Assembly: GCA_024743115.1 (NCBI GenBank)
Contig: JANSXC010000018.1
Location: 1-64,000, forward strand
DNA: 64,000 nt
Origin: a bacterium
Lineage (GTDB): Bacteria; Planctomycetota; UBA1135; UBA2386
Direction of reading: 5' to 3'
Shown here: positions 23,616-32,499 of the stretch, piece after piece
How positions within the stretch are numbered: position 1 is the stretch's first letter
How the letters are laid out: each line of letters opens with the position of its first letter
Translations under genes and position numbers: made by a program
Notes under the pieces: generated by a model
What the model was told of the DNA's origin: nothing
What the model saw: the letters and a program-made list of their open reading frames with translations, nothing else
Databases searched by the model: none

Positions 23616-25511
23616 TCAGCGGCCGGAGTCGAACGGCTTGCTCGGGGCGTCGTAGTTGACGCAATCGCGCAGTTCGATGGTCTCGAGCCGGGGGAGCGCT
23701 GACACGTTGCTGACGACGTCGTTGTCCACCCAGGGGTTGCTCGACAGGTAGAGCTTACGCAGACCGGGGAACCGTTCGCCGATCAGCTTGCCGGCCGTGG
23801 CGTCGAGTCGCGGGCACGAGTCGAGGCCGAGCTCTTCGAGGCCGACGGGCAGGTGGAGCAGGGCCTCGGTTCGCAGAGCTGGACTCTCGTTGAGCATCAA
23901 GGACCGCAGTTCTCGGAGTTTCGCGAGGGGACGCAGTCCGTCCGCGGTCAGTTGTGTGCGCCAGAGTGCAAGCTCCCGCAGCCGTGTCAGGTTGCCGAAC
24001 CGGGCGACGGCCGCGTCGTCGACCTCGCCCGCGTTGATCAGGTGCAGGGTTTCGAGCGCCGTGAGATCGCTGATGCGGGCGATCTGGTCGCTCGACAAAC
24101 CGACGCCGTCGAGCGCGAGCTCGCGCAGCCGACACGTGAGGATGGTTGCGAAGCTCACGCCGTCCAGTGTTTCGATGCCGCTGACGTGCAGTTCTTCGAG
24201 GTTCTCGAACCGTGCGAGGGCCTGGAGGAGCGGCGTCTTGCTGGCCCGGTCCGCCAGCTCGATACCCTGCAGGCGCAGCGCGCGCAGCTCCGGCAGCGTC
24301 GCGAGCCGGGCGATCGTCTCGGCGCGGACGTTCTGCACGCCGAGGAGATGCAGCGCGCGAAGCTGGTGGCGACGACAGAGTTCGTCGAGCTGCGCGGGCT
24401 GCAGTGGGAATCGGCCATTGACGATCAGGTGGGTCGTCGTCGGCGGCAGCAGCGCGAACTCGTCGGCAGTAAACACGTCTTCGAAGCGCGGCTTCGCCAG
24501 CCGGCGGGCGAGCCGCTGCTGCACCTTCGTGATCCCCGCGTTGAACTCCTCGGCCGTGCGGGCGTCGTCCGCGACGGTGCCGGCATCGAACCGGCTGGCG
24601 ACGATCTTGCCGCGCCGGATCAGCTGTTCTGCGATCGCGGGTGTCAGCCACGTCGCGTTGTGCAGTTTGACGCGGTGCAGCTGCCGCGCCGCGACGAGGA
24701 GTTCGGCACCGAAGCGCGAGAGCTTCGGGCAATCGGACAGGTCGAGTTCGCGCAACCAGCGCAGCGCGATCAGATCGGCGATCGTCGTGTCGTCGATCTC
24801 GACGCAGCCGGCGAGCACGACCCGGCGCAGGTGCCGACAGTTCTGGTGCAACACGTCGCCGATGTTCGTGGGCAGGAACGCGCAGCCGGTGGCGTCGAAC
24901 TCGCGGAGTTCGGCGAAGCGTTTGACTACCACGACTGCGCCGGCCGTGAACCGGTGGTTGTCGCCGGGGATCAATCGCAGGCGTCGAAGCTGCGGACAGC
25001 GGTCATGGAGTGCCGTTAGGGCGGCGTCGTCGAGTTCCCGGAGAGCGACGGCCGCAGTGTCCGGGGGCAGTGTGGCGATTGCCGCGGCGGAAGTGATCAC
25101 GTGCCACTGCGTCGTTGTCCACGGGGTTTCCGTGCCGCGAGGATCCTGGGCGTCGGGAGTGCTGGCGGGCGCCGGCGAGCCCTCGCCCGGCTCATGTGAC
25201 GGTTCTTCCTGCAGCGCCTGCACACCGAGCACGACACCGAAGCCGAGAACGAGCAGTGCGGCGATCAGCAGGCCGCGTCGCATCGAGTTCGGCCCGTCGC
25301 GTCGTCCTTCCGGTGGGTTCGAGAGTGCGGACGTTCCCGTCGTGGCCGTGCACGAGAGCTCGAGTTCCTCGTGGTCGATCTCTTCGCCGGTCGCGACGCG
25401 CGCCAGGACCCTGGCCGTCACGTCGGGTGGTTCTTCGTCGCCCAGCGCTTCACGGAGGCCCCAGTCGAGGCGGCGTTCTTCGGCGTGTTCGAGTGCGGGT
25501 TGCTGGTTCAT
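23616..25511 (-). CDS. single-pass membrane protein with extracytoplasmic leucine-rich repeats, partner of ECF sigma factor
   Basis: 631 residues from ATG 25511, whose ATGA overlaps the stop of the sigma gene. Residues 1-90 are soluble and acidic and begin like many anti-sigma partners (EHAEERRLDWGLREALGDEEPPDVTARVLARV). A TM helix follows (RRGLLIAALLVLGFGVVLGV, about residues 85-105), then a Pro-rich linker. The rest is a leucine-rich-repeat solenoid of the AMN1/F-box-like type, with about 15 repeats of L..L.L..c..l.d, in two blocks separated by a linker around the FEDVFTADEF segment. The layout (cytoplasmic head, TM, large outside sensor) matches a FecR/anti-sigma role, but no zinc-binding anti-sigma motif is visible, so that role is inferred from context. 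Confidence 0.75.
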   Translation of the reverse strand: MNQQPALEHAEERRLDWGLREALGDEEPPDVTARVLARVATGEEIDHEELELSCTATTGTSALSNPPEGRRDGPNSMRRGLLIAALLVLGFGVVLGVQALQEEPSHEPGEGSPAPASTPDAQDPRGTETPWTTTQWHVITSAAAIATLPPDTAAVALRELDDAALTALHDRCPQLRRLRLIPGDNHRFTAGAVVVVKRFAELREFDATGCAFLPTNIGDVLHQNCRHLRRVVLAGCVEIDDTTIADLIALRWLRELDLSDCPKLSRFGAELLVAARQLHRVKLHNATWLTPAIAEQLIRRGKIVASRFDAGTVADDARTAEEFNAGITKVQQRLARRLAKPRFEDVFTADEFALLPPTTTHLIVNGRFPLQPAQLDELCRRHQLRALHLLGVQNVRAETIARLATLPELRALRLQGIELADRASKTPLLQALARFENLEELHVSGIETLDGVSFATILTCRLRELALDGVGLSSDQIARISDLTALETLHLINAGEVDDAAVARFGNLTRLRELALWRTQLTADGLRPLAKLRELRSLMLNESPALRTEALLHLPVGLEELGLDSCPRLDATAGKLIGERFPGLRKLYLSSNPWVDNDVVSNVSALPRLETIELRDCVNYDAPSKPFDSGR

Positions 25512-26038
25512 CGTTCGTCTCCGAGGCGCCGTTCGATGCAGTTTCGCAGCGTGGCCCGCACGCGCTGCAACAGCGTCTTCACCCCGTTGGGTTTGAGCTG
25601 CATCGCCGTGGCGACGGCGGGCCGATCGAGCCCTTGGCCGTAGAACAGCTCGACCACTCGCCGTGGTCGGCCGTCGAGTTGGTCGATGCACTGCCGCAGT
25701 GCCGCGAGCCACGGCTCGCCATCGGATCCGCAGTCCCGTTCCCAGATTCGATCGGTGAAGTCGGCGAGCAGCTCGGCGCGGCGCGATCGGTCGCGTTGAC
25801 GGCGCAGATAGAGGTGGCGGGCCGTGCGGCGCAGGAACGTCGCGACCGCGACGGCATCACCATCGTCGGTCAGCTGCCGGAACGCGACGAGGAACGTGTC
25901 CTGCAGCAGGTCCTCGGCGAGTTCGGGCGGCGCACCAAGCGCGCGGAGGTAGCGCCAGACGCCGAGCTGGTGCGTTCGGACCAGCGTTTCGAGATCGATG
26001 GCGACGGGCATGCGCGTCGTGGTTGGCGCTGCGGGCAT
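25508..26038 (-). CDS. ECF-subfamily RNA polymerase sigma factor
   Basis: 176 residues. Region 2 is TLVRTHQLGVWRYLRALGAPPELAEDLLQDTFLVAFRQL with the expected A-E-D-L-x-Q-x-T core. Region 4 is a helix-turn-helix: CIDQLDGRPRRVVELFYGQGLDRPAVATAMQLKPNGVKTLLQRVRATL. The first 10 residues (MPAAPTTTRM) look unlike a sigma factor, so the ATG at 26011 (MPVAIDLETLV) may be the true start; that would also leave room for the promoter seen at 26054-26082. It is translationally coupled to the membrane LRR protein. Confidence 0.93.
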   Translation of the reverse strand: MPAAPTTTRMPVAIDLETLVRTHQLGVWRYLRALGAPPELAEDLLQDTFLVAFRQLTDDGDAVAVATFLRRTARHLYLRRQRDRSRRAELLADFTDRIWERDCGSDGEPWLAALRQCIDQLDGRPRRVVELFYGQGLDRPAVATAMQLKPNGVKTLLQRVRATLRNCIERRLGDER

Positions 26039-26053
26039 GCGGATCGATCCCGC

Positions 26054-26082
26054 GAACCGGCCCAGGGTATTCAGCCGGTTCC
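26054..26082 (-). promoter_or_regulatory. possible autoregulated ECF-type promoter / inverted repeat
   Basis: Read on the minus strand, GGAACC (26082-26077) is separated by 17 bp from CGGTTC (26059-26054). GGAAC-type -35 elements are typical of ECF promoters. The same bases form an inverted repeat GAACCGGC/GCCGGTTC with a 12-bp spacer, so a dyad operator is an alternative reading. Confidence 0.3.
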
Positions 26083-26114
26083 GGTTTTTGCCGGTTTCGT
26101 TCTCGCGACAGCCC

Positions 26115-26885
26115 TCAGCGCTCGAGCCCGAGCTTCTTCAGCTTGCTCGGAATGAACGCGTTGCAGTAGCGGTCGGACGGGTTCTTCTCCCAGTAGTCCT
26201 GGTGGTAGCCCTCGGCGGGCCAGAACTTGCTGGCCTGCGTGACCTCCGTGACGATGCGGTCGTCGAACTTCGGCTGGATCTTCTTGATGATCGCCTCGGC
26301 GGTCTGCCGCTGCGCGTCCGAGTGGTAGAAGATCGCCGAGCGATACTGCGTGCCGAAGTCGTTGCCCTGGCGGTTGAGCGTCGTCGGGTCGTGCATCACG
26401 AAGAAGTAGCCGACGAGCTGCTCGAAGCTCACGAGGCTCGGATCGAACTTGCACTGCACCACCTCGGCGTGATTCGTCGTGCCGGTGCAGATCTGCTTGT
26501 AGGTCGGGTTGTCGATGTTGCCGCCCATGTAGCCGGACTCGACGTCGACGACGCCTTCGAGTCGATCGAGCACGGCTTCGATGCACCAGAAGCACCCGCC
26601 GGCGAACGTTGCGGTCTCGAGGGTCTTGGGCTGGTCGGCGGGTTGGTCGGTCATGGCCTTGGCGTCGGTCGGGTTGTTCGCGGCGATCTGGTCGGCGCCG
26701 GTGGTGGGCTGATCTTCGGGTGGCGGGGGCGGCGGCGGTTCTTCGACGTCGATTTCGTCCGGGGTTTGGATCTGGAGCCGGTTGACGGTGGGGTCGGGCT
26801 GCGGCTGAGCAGGTTCCGAGGCCGGTTGCGTGCAGCTCGAAACGAGCAGCAGGGCGGCGATGGCGGCGGCGCGAAGGGCGATCAT
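26115..26885 (-). CDS. msrA: peptide-methionine (S)-S-oxide reductase, lipoprotein form
   Basis: 256 residues from ATG 26885. The signal peptide ends in a lipobox (LLLVSSC), so the mature enzyme is lipid-anchored. A Pro/Asp/Gln-rich linker with a run of seven prolines follows, then the MsrA domain: ATFAGGCFWCIEAVLDRLEGV (catalytic Cys in GGCFWC), GYMGGNIDNPTYKQICTGTTNHAEVV, HDPTTLNRQGNDFGTQYRSAIFY and EGYHQDYWEKNP. It repairs oxidised methionine in the cell envelope. It is divergently transcribed from imuA. Confidence 0.94.
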   Translation of the reverse strand: MIALRAAAIAALLLVSSCTQPASEPAQPQPDPTVNRLQIQTPDEIDVEEPPPPPPPEDQPTTGADQIAANNPTDAKAMTDQPADQPKTLETATFAGGCFWCIEAVLDRLEGVVDVESGYMGGNIDNPTYKQICTGTTNHAEVVQCKFDPSLVSFEQLVGYFFVMHDPTTLNRQGNDFGTQYRSAIFYHSDAQRQTAEAIIKKIQPKFDDRIVTEVTQASKFWPAEGYHQDYWEKNPSDRYCNAFIPSKLKKLGLER

Positions 26886-26926
26886 GTCGGCAAGGTAGGA
26901 CGGCGGCCCGAACGGGGCCATGGCTC

Positions 26927-26954
26927 TTGATGTTTGGGTTTTGTTAGGTAGGAT
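26927..26954 (+). promoter_or_regulatory. putative imuA-imuB-dnaE2 promoter
   Basis: TTGATG (26927-26932) lies 16 bp before TAGGAT (26949-26954), four of six matches at each hexamer. It is located in the divergent gap between msrA and imuA and is followed by the inverted repeat at 26995. Confidence 0.4.
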
Positions 26955-26994
26955 GAGGAGCCGTCGCGAGTGCGGCGGGGCATCCCTGGGTCAG

Positions 26995-27014
26995 CGGTTC
27001 GCGAGACCGAACCG
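26995..27014 (+). promoter_or_regulatory. candidate SOS operator: perfect inverted repeat upstream of imuA
   Basis: CGGTTCG (26995-27001) and CGAACCG (27008-27014) form 7-bp arms around a 6-bp spacer, 48 bp upstream of the imuA start. GTTC/GAAC half-sites are used by LexA in several phyla, and this cassette is SOS-controlled wherever studied, but the spacing here does not match a LexA box I know. Confidence 0.4.
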
Positions 27015-27061
27015 AAGACCCTGTCTGCGTCATACGACGCTTCGTCCGAAAGGAGGCCGCC

Positions 27062-27718
27062 GTGGGTGCCAAAAGCTTGTCGTTCGCCGAACTCGTCGGC
27101 TCCATGCGGGTCGCGACCTCGATTGCGGGGCCGGCTAGCGCTCGCCAGGGTTGGGGGGGGCGGGAGTTCGGCGAACTGCAGTTCGCTGAATTGCGGTTCG
27201 CTGAATTGCAGGGCCGCCTCGTCGAACTCGCCGGTGGCGGCGCGGGTCAGCTCAGTCTCGCGGCCGAGTGGCTGCTGCAGGCGCAGCAGGAACGGGAGCC
27301 GGTGGCCTGGGTGCATGCGGCGGCTGCGCCACCGTATCCCCCGGATCTCGCCGCGCGGTCGATCGACCTGGCGGCGCTCGCGATGGTGCGGGTCGAGAAC
27401 GACCGCGCGATGTTGCGGGCGGCGGACCAGCTGCTGCGATCCGGGGCGTTCGGGCTCGTGGTGCTCGACTACCTGCAACGACCGATCGCGCCGCTGGCGG
27501 CGCAGGTGCGGCTCGCGGGGCTGTGTCGACAGCACGACTGCACGTTGCTCTGCCTCGGGCCCGAGCCGGCGTTCCCGATGGCTTCGCTGCGCGCGAGCGT
27601 CGAGCGGGAGCGGCGGCCCGATCGTTTCGTCTGCACGGTGAAGATCGACAAGGACAAGCGGCGCGGCCGCGAATGGCAGTTCGAGCGGCGGTTCGATGGA
27701 CCGGTGGGCATGCGTTGA
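27062..27718 (+). CDS. imuA: ImuA-type RecA-like accessory protein of the mutasome
   Basis: 218 residues from GTG 27062, preceded by a strong Shine-Dalgarno AAAGGAGG (27049-27056). The C-terminal half resembles the RecA-fold core of ImuA/SulA-like proteins: EPVAWVHAAAAPPYPPDL, LAALAMVRVENDRAMLRAADQLLRSGAFGLVVLDY, CTLLCLGPEP, and the basic end KIDKDKRRGREWQFERRF. In other bacteria ImuA, ImuB and DnaE2 cooperate in damage-induced mutagenic translesion synthesis. The N-terminal part carries a G8 run (27153-27160) and three 15-bp tandem repeats. The gene overlaps imuB by 23 nt. Confidence 0.85.
   Translation: MGAKSLSFAELVGSMRVATSIAGPASARQGWGGREFGELQFAELRFAELQGRLVELAGGGAGQLSLAAEWLLQAQQEREPVAWVHAAAAPPYPPDLAARSIDLAALAMVRVENDRAMLRAADQLLRSGAFGLVVLDYLQRPIAPLAAQVRLAGLCRQHDCTLLCLGPEPAFPMASLRASVERERRPDRFVCTVKIDKDKRRGREWQFERRFDGPVGMR
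27165..27209 (+). repeat. three tandem 15-bp repeats inside imuA
   Basis: Units at 27165-27179, 27180-27194 and 27195-27209 share the pattern (A/G)GTTCG-GAA-TGC and encode FGELQ-FAELR-FAELQ. They sit directly after a run of eight G residues. Confidence 0.85.
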
Positions 27719-29393
27719 TCTCGCGGCGTTGCCGCTGCAACTGCTGTTGCGGCGGGAGCCCGATTGGCGCGGCCACCCGACGGCGGTCGTCGCCGAGGAC
27801 CAGCCGCAGGCCGAGGTGCTCTGGATCAATCGCCAGGCGCACGCTTCGCGGATCCGGACCGGTATGCGCTATGCGGAAGCGCTGTCGCTCGTCAGTACGC
27901 TGCGTGCCGGCGTCGTGCCCGAACCCGAGCTCGCGGCCGCGATCGCGGAGATCACCGCGGCCTTGCGGCGGTTCTCCCCCGCGATCGAGCCGAGCGGTTG
28001 GGGGCGTGAGCCCGGGGTCTTCTGGCTCGATGCCTCGGGGTTCGAGCGCCTGCAGCCGTCGCTCGAGGAGTGGGCGCAGGGTGTCGCTCAGACTCTGCAG
28101 GAACTCGAGCTGTTGGCGACCGTGGTCGTCGGTTTCGAACGCTTTCATACCTATGCCTTGGCGCGGCAGGCATCGTTCGATCGCACGAGGTCGGCGGATT
28201 GCCCGGCAGAGCGGGTGATCGTGTTCAGCAAGGCAGCGGCGGAGCAGAAGGCGGCCGCCAAGGTGGCGCTCGATCTGCTCGAGCTCGACGTCGGACTGCG
28301 TGACAACCTGGCGCGGCTCGGGATCCACGACGTCGCAGGCATGCGGCGGTTGCCGGCCGGCGCCTTGCTCGAGCGCTTCGGCAAGGACAGCTATCGCTTG
28401 CGGCAGCTCATGGGGGGCGAGCGGCGTGAGCTGCTCACGCCCGCGGTCGAGGTCGAGGCCGCGCGCGAGCAGTTCGAGGTCGATCCCGAGCAGCCGCGCG
28501 TCGATCGGCAGGCGCTACTGTTTCTGATCAAGCAGAGTCTCGGCGAGCTCGAGCAGCAGCTGCGTGCGCGCGGCGAGGTGTTCGCCGCGTTGCAGTTGCG
28601 TTGTGATCTCGATGACGGCGAGCCACCGCACGAAGAACGCATCGTACCGGCCGAGCCGACGCGTGATGCGGTGCAGCTCGTCGAGCTCGTGCGGCTGCGG
28701 CTCGAGCCCGTGACGTTCAAGGCGCCGCTCGTCGGCTTCGATCTCACGGCCGAGACCGCGGTGCCGCGGCGGGCGCAGGGCGAGCTGTTCGCGGAACGAC
28801 CCAAGCGCGATCTCCGCGCGGCCAATCGCGCGCTCGCGCGGCTGCGCGCGGAGTTCGGCGACCAGGTCGTCGTGCACGCAGCGTTGCGCGATGGCCATTT
28901 GCCCGAGGCCGGGTTCACCTGGCAGCCGGTGCAGCAGCTCGAGTTGCCGCGTGGTGCGGAGGCGGCGGAAGGCGGGGGTGGCAAGGCGGCGGGGGAGGGC
29001 CTGCCGCCGCCGACTCTCGTGGCGGGCGAAGCCGACGGTTACGGCGCGATCGCGATGCCGTCGCCCGGCACTGCTGCCGGTGATCCTGTTGCTGGTGGTC
29101 CGTTTGGCGGGGCTGCGCTGGGGCCGTCGGTCCGGGCCAACCTGGTGCGCCGACTGCTGCCGCGGCCGATGCCGTTGCGCAGCAGCAAGGATCCGACGGA
29201 CGGCTGGTTCCTGGGCGGGCTCGCGGGTGGGCCGGTCAAGCAGCTGTGGGGGCCGTTTACGATCTCCGGTGGTTGGTGGCTGCGACTGCAGCACCGCGAC
29301 TACTACTTCGTCGAGACCCGCCGCGGCGACCTGCTCTGGGTCTATCACGACCGCACGCGGCGCCGCTGGTTCCTGCACGGCACGGTCGAGTAG
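27696..29393 (+). CDS. imuB: ImuB, inactive Y-family polymerase-like mutasome protein
   Basis: 565 residues from ATG 27696, overlapping the imuA end. The N-terminus WACVDLAALPLQLLLRREPDWRG…VLWINRQAH…TGMRYAEALSL is the ImuB version of a Y-family palm/finger. The acidic catalytic residues of active Y-family polymerases are not evident, as expected for ImuB. A helix-hairpin-helix segment follows (LARLGIHDVAGMRRLPAGALLERFG), then the little-finger-like region and a long C-terminal tail ending in the typical WWLRLQHRDYYFVETRRGDLLWVYHDR. ImuB is the hub that bridges ImuA, DnaE2 and the sliding clamp. A clamp-binding peptide was not located with confidence. Confidence 0.9.
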   Translation: MDRWACVDLAALPLQLLLRREPDWRGHPTAVVAEDQPQAEVLWINRQAHASRIRTGMRYAEALSLVSTLRAGVVPEPELAAAIAEITAALRRFSPAIEPSGWGREPGVFWLDASGFERLQPSLEEWAQGVAQTLQELELLATVVVGFERFHTYALARQASFDRTRSADCPAERVIVFSKAAAEQKAAAKVALDLLELDVGLRDNLARLGIHDVAGMRRLPAGALLERFGKDSYRLRQLMGGERRELLTPAVEVEAAREQFEVDPEQPRVDRQALLFLIKQSLGELEQQLRARGEVFAALQLRCDLDDGEPPHEERIVPAEPTRDAVQLVELVRLRLEPVTFKAPLVGFDLTAETAVPRRAQGELFAERPKRDLRAANRALARLRAEFGDQVVVHAALRDGHLPEAGFTWQPVQQLELPRGAEAAEGGGGKAAGEGLPPPTLVAGEADGYGAIAMPSPGTAAGDPVAGGPFGGAALGPSVRANLVRRLLPRPMPLRSSKDPTDGWFLGGLAGGPVKQLWGPFTISGGWWLRLQHRDYYFVETRRGDLLWVYHDRTRRRWFLHGTVE

Positions 29394-29409
29394 CTCCCAT
29401 GAGCAGGCC

Positions 29410-32400
29410 ATGACCAGCTACGTGCCGCTCTGGTGTAAGAGCAACTACTCGTTCCTCGAAGGCGCGAGTCACCCGGACGAGCTCGTCGAACAGGTGCAGC
29501 AGCACGGCCTTGACGCGCTCGCGCTGACGGATCGCGATGGGGTCTACGGCATCGTGCGGGCGCACGCTCGCGCCACGCAGCTCGGGGTCAAGCTGCTGCT
29601 CGGCGCCGAGGTGTCCGTCGGCACCGATCCGGACGATCGCCGTTCGCTCGTACTGCTGGCAACGGATCGGGCGGGCTACGGCAATCTCTGTCGGTTGCTC
29701 ACGGTCGGGCGGCGGCGGTGTGTGAAGGGCAGTTCCGTGGTCTACGAATCGGAACTGCTCGATCACGCGCCCGGACTGCTGGCGCTCTGGCACGGCGACT
29801 TTGCGGCGCCCGAGCGGCTTTGCGACGCATTCGGGGATCGGCTCTACGCGCTCGTCACGCGCCATCGCCGCGCGACCGAGGTCGCGGACGAGGCGCGGAT
29901 CCGCACAGCGGCGAAGCGGCTGGGGCTGCCGGTCGTTGCCGGCGTCGAGGTGCTCTACCACTCACGCGCGCGGCGGCCGTTGCAGGACGTGCTCACGTGC
30001 ATCCGCCACGGGGTCAACGTGCACACGGCCGGCACGCACACGCGGCCCAACGCCGAGCACGCGCTGCTGCAGCCGGCGGCGATGGCGCGGTTGTTCGAGG
30101 ACGATCCGGCGGCGCTCGCGCGCACGCTCGAGGTCGCGGCGCGGTGCACGTTCTCGCTGGCCGAACTGCGCTATCGCTATCCCGACGAGCGGCTGCCGGA
30201 CGGCCGCTCGTCGATGCAGTGGTTGCGGCAGCTGACGATGGATGGGGCCCGGCGGCGTTACGAAGGCGCGCCGCCGGTCAAGGTGCGGGAGCAGCTCGAC
30301 AAGGAGCTCGGGCTGATCGAAGAGCTCGAGTACCCGGGCTACTTCCTGACGATGCGCGAGATCGTGCGTTACTGCGATGAACACGGCATCCTTTGTCAGG
30401 GGCGCGGTTCGGCGGCCAACTCCGCGGTTTGCTACTGCCTCGGGATCACGGCCGTCGATCCGGTGCAGATGAATCTGCTGTTCGAACGGTTCTTGTCGCG
30501 CGAACGCGCGGAACCGCCCGACATCGACCTCGACATCGCGCACGAGCGGCGCGAGGAGGTGTTGCAGCACGTCTACGACAAGTACGGCCGCAGCCACGCG
30601 GCGATGGTCGCGAACGTGATCCGCTACCGCACGCGGTCGGCGATCCGCGACGTCGGCAAGGCGCTCGATCTGCCCGCGACTTCACTCGATCGCCTCGCCA
30701 AGCTGTCGTCGCGCTGGGGGCACGAAGGCGGCGACGGCGAGAGCGGTTGGAGCGCGACGCTGCGGCAGGCGGGGCTCGACCCCGACACTCCGGTGCACCT
30801 GCACCTAGTGCAGCTCGTGCACGAGATCCAGGACTTCCCGCGCCATCTGTCGATCCATCCCGGCGGCTTCCTGCTCGGTCACGAGCCGGTCGATTCGATC
30901 GTGCCGATCGAGAACGGCACGATGGCGGATCGCACGGTCATCCAGTGGGACAAGGACGACATCGAGAACCTCGGGTTGTTCAAGGTCGACTGCCTCGGGC
31001 TCGGGGCGCTGTCGCTCGTCGACCGTGCGTTCGCGCTGCTGCGGCGACACCGCGGCGTCGAGATGAGCCTCGCGACCGTGCCCGAAGAGGACCCGGCGAC
31101 CTACGCGATGATTTGTCGCGGCGACACGGTCGGGGTCTTCCAGATCGAGAGCCGAGCGCAGATGGCGATGCTGCCGCGGCTGCGGCCGCGCACGTTCTAC
31201 GACCTCGTGATCGAGGTCAGCATCGTGCGGCCGGGGCCGATTGCTGGCGATATGGTGCATCCGTATCTGCGCCGGCGGCACGGCAAGGAGCCCGTGACCT
31301 ACGCGCACGAGAGCCTGCGGCCCGTGCTCGAGAAGACGCTCGGGGTGCCGCTGTTCCAGGAGCAGGTGATGAAGCTCGCGATGGTCGCCGCCGACTACAC
31401 GCCGGGCGAGGCCGATCAGCTGCGGCGCGACATGGCCGCCTGGCGCAGCAGCGGTCGCATCGACCGCCATCGCGAGGTGCTCGTCGAGCGCATGTGCCGG
31501 AAGGGGATCGCGGCCGAGTTCGCCGAGCGCGTCTTCGAGCAGATCCGTGGGTTTGGCGAATACGGCTTCCCCGAGAGTCATGCCGCGAGCTTCGCGTTGA
31601 TCGCCTACGTGACCTCGTGGCTGAAGTGCCATCACCCCGACGTCTTCGCGTGCGCGTTGCTCAACGCCCAGCCGATGGGGTTCTATTCACCCGCGACGAT
31701 CGTCGAGGACGCCAAGCGGCACGGCGTGTTGGTGCGCCCCGTCGACGTCTGTGCGAGTACCGGGGATTGCACGCTCGAAGACAGTGGCGAGGCCGCGCTG
31801 GCGCTGCGCATGGGGCTGCGTTACGTGAACGGCCTCGGCACCGAACCGCTCGAGCGCATCGTCACGGCACGATCGGAACGGCCGTTCGCCAGCCTCGAGG
31901 ACTTCCGGCGGCGCACCGGGCTGCAGCAAAAGCATCTCGCCGTACTCGCCGAGATCGGCGCGCTCGAGACGCTGAGGGAGGGCCGGCGCGAAGCGCTGTG
32001 GTCGGTCTGGAAGCCCGCGGTCGAGGCTGACGAACTCGGGCTCGTCGACCGCGAAGCGACGCCCGTGTTCGCGCCGCTCGACGTGCTCGAAGCCGTGACC
32101 TGGGACTACCGCGCCGGCAGCCACAGCGCGCGCAGCCATCCGCTCGAGCCGTTGCGCGACCAGCTGCGGCGGCAGCGCCTGCGCGAGGCGCTCGACGTCT
32201 CGAGGCTGAAGAACGGCGTCAACACCCAGACCGCGGGGCTCGTGATCTGCCGGCAGCGGCCCGGCACGGCGGGCGGAGTCGTCTTCCTCACGCTCGAGGA
32301 CGAGACCGGGTTCGTCAACGTCGTGGTCTGGGACCGGGTGTTCGAGCAGTTCGCGGCGTTGATCAAGACGGCGACGTTCCTCGCGGTCGCGGGCAAGGTG

Positions 32401-32499
32401 CAGCACGAGGACGGTGTGGTGCACGTCGTGGCGCGGCGGTTCTGGGTGCCGGCGGTGGAGCTGGCCCCCGAGAGTGGCGGCAGCCGCGACTTTCACTGA
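29410..32499 (+). CDS. dnaE2: error-prone DNA polymerase III alpha subunit DnaE2
   Basis: 1029 residues from ATG 29410. The frame is open further upstream, but the PHP domain begins here (SYVPLWCKSNYSFLEGASHPDELVE). The polymerase core includes CQGRGSAANSAVCYCLGIT, the palm acidic motif EPPDIDLDIAHERREEV, GGFLLGHEPVDSIVPIEN, KVDCLGLGALSLVDRAF, VSIVRPGPIAGDMVHPYLRRR and GFGEYGFPESHAASFALIAY. An OB-fold precedes the diagnostic C-terminal end SRDFH. DnaE2 performs damage-induced mutagenic synthesis as part of the ImuA-ImuB mutasome. It sits 16 nt after imuB. Confidence 0.96.
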   Translation: MTSYVPLWCKSNYSFLEGASHPDELVEQVQQHGLDALALTDRDGVYGIVRAHARATQLGVKLLLGAEVSVGTDPDDRRSLVLLATDRAGYGNLCRLLTVGRRRCVKGSSVVYESELLDHAPGLLALWHGDFAAPERLCDAFGDRLYALVTRHRRATEVADEARIRTAAKRLGLPVVAGVEVLYHSRARRPLQDVLTCIRHGVNVHTAGTHTRPNAEHALLQPAAMARLFEDDPAALARTLEVAARCTFSLAELRYRYPDERLPDGRSSMQWLRQLTMDGARRRYEGAPPVKVREQLDKELGLIEELEYPGYFLTMREIVRYCDEHGILCQGRGSAANSAVCYCLGITAVDPVQMNLLFERFLSRERAEPPDIDLDIAHERREEVLQHVYDKYGRSHAAMVANVIRYRTRSAIRDVGKALDLPATSLDRLAKLSSRWGHEGGDGESGWSATLRQAGLDPDTPVHLHLVQLVHEIQDFPRHLSIHPGGFLLGHEPVDSIVPIENGTMADRTVIQWDKDDIENLGLFKVDCLGLGALSLVDRAFALLRRHRGVEMSLATVPEEDPATYAMICRGDTVGVFQIESRAQMAMLPRLRPRTFYDLVIEVSIVRPGPIAGDMVHPYLRRRHGKEPVTYAHESLRPVLEKTLGVPLFQEQVMKLAMVAADYTPGEADQLRRDMAAWRSSGRIDRHREVLVERMCRKGIAAEFAERVFEQIRGFGEYGFPESHAASFALIAYVTSWLKCHHPDVFACALLNAQPMGFYSPATIVEDAKRHGVLVRPVDVCASTGDCTLEDSGEAALALRMGLRYVNGLGTEPLERIVTARSERPFASLEDFRRRTGLQQKHLAVLAEIGALETLREGRREALWSVWKPAVEADELGLVDREATPVFAPLDVLEAVTWDYRAGSHSARSHPLEPLRDQLRRQRLREALDVSRLKNGVNTQTAGLVICRQRPGTAGGVVFLTLEDETGFVNVVVWDRVFEQFAALIKTATFLAVAGKVQHEDGVVHVVARRFWVPAVELAPESGGSRDFH

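Noticed and set aside
28891..29409. N-terminal extension of dnaE2 in open frame
   Set aside because: The extension lies inside imuB, is Arg/Ser/Cys-rich and not DnaE2-like; the PHP domain starts at ATG 29410.
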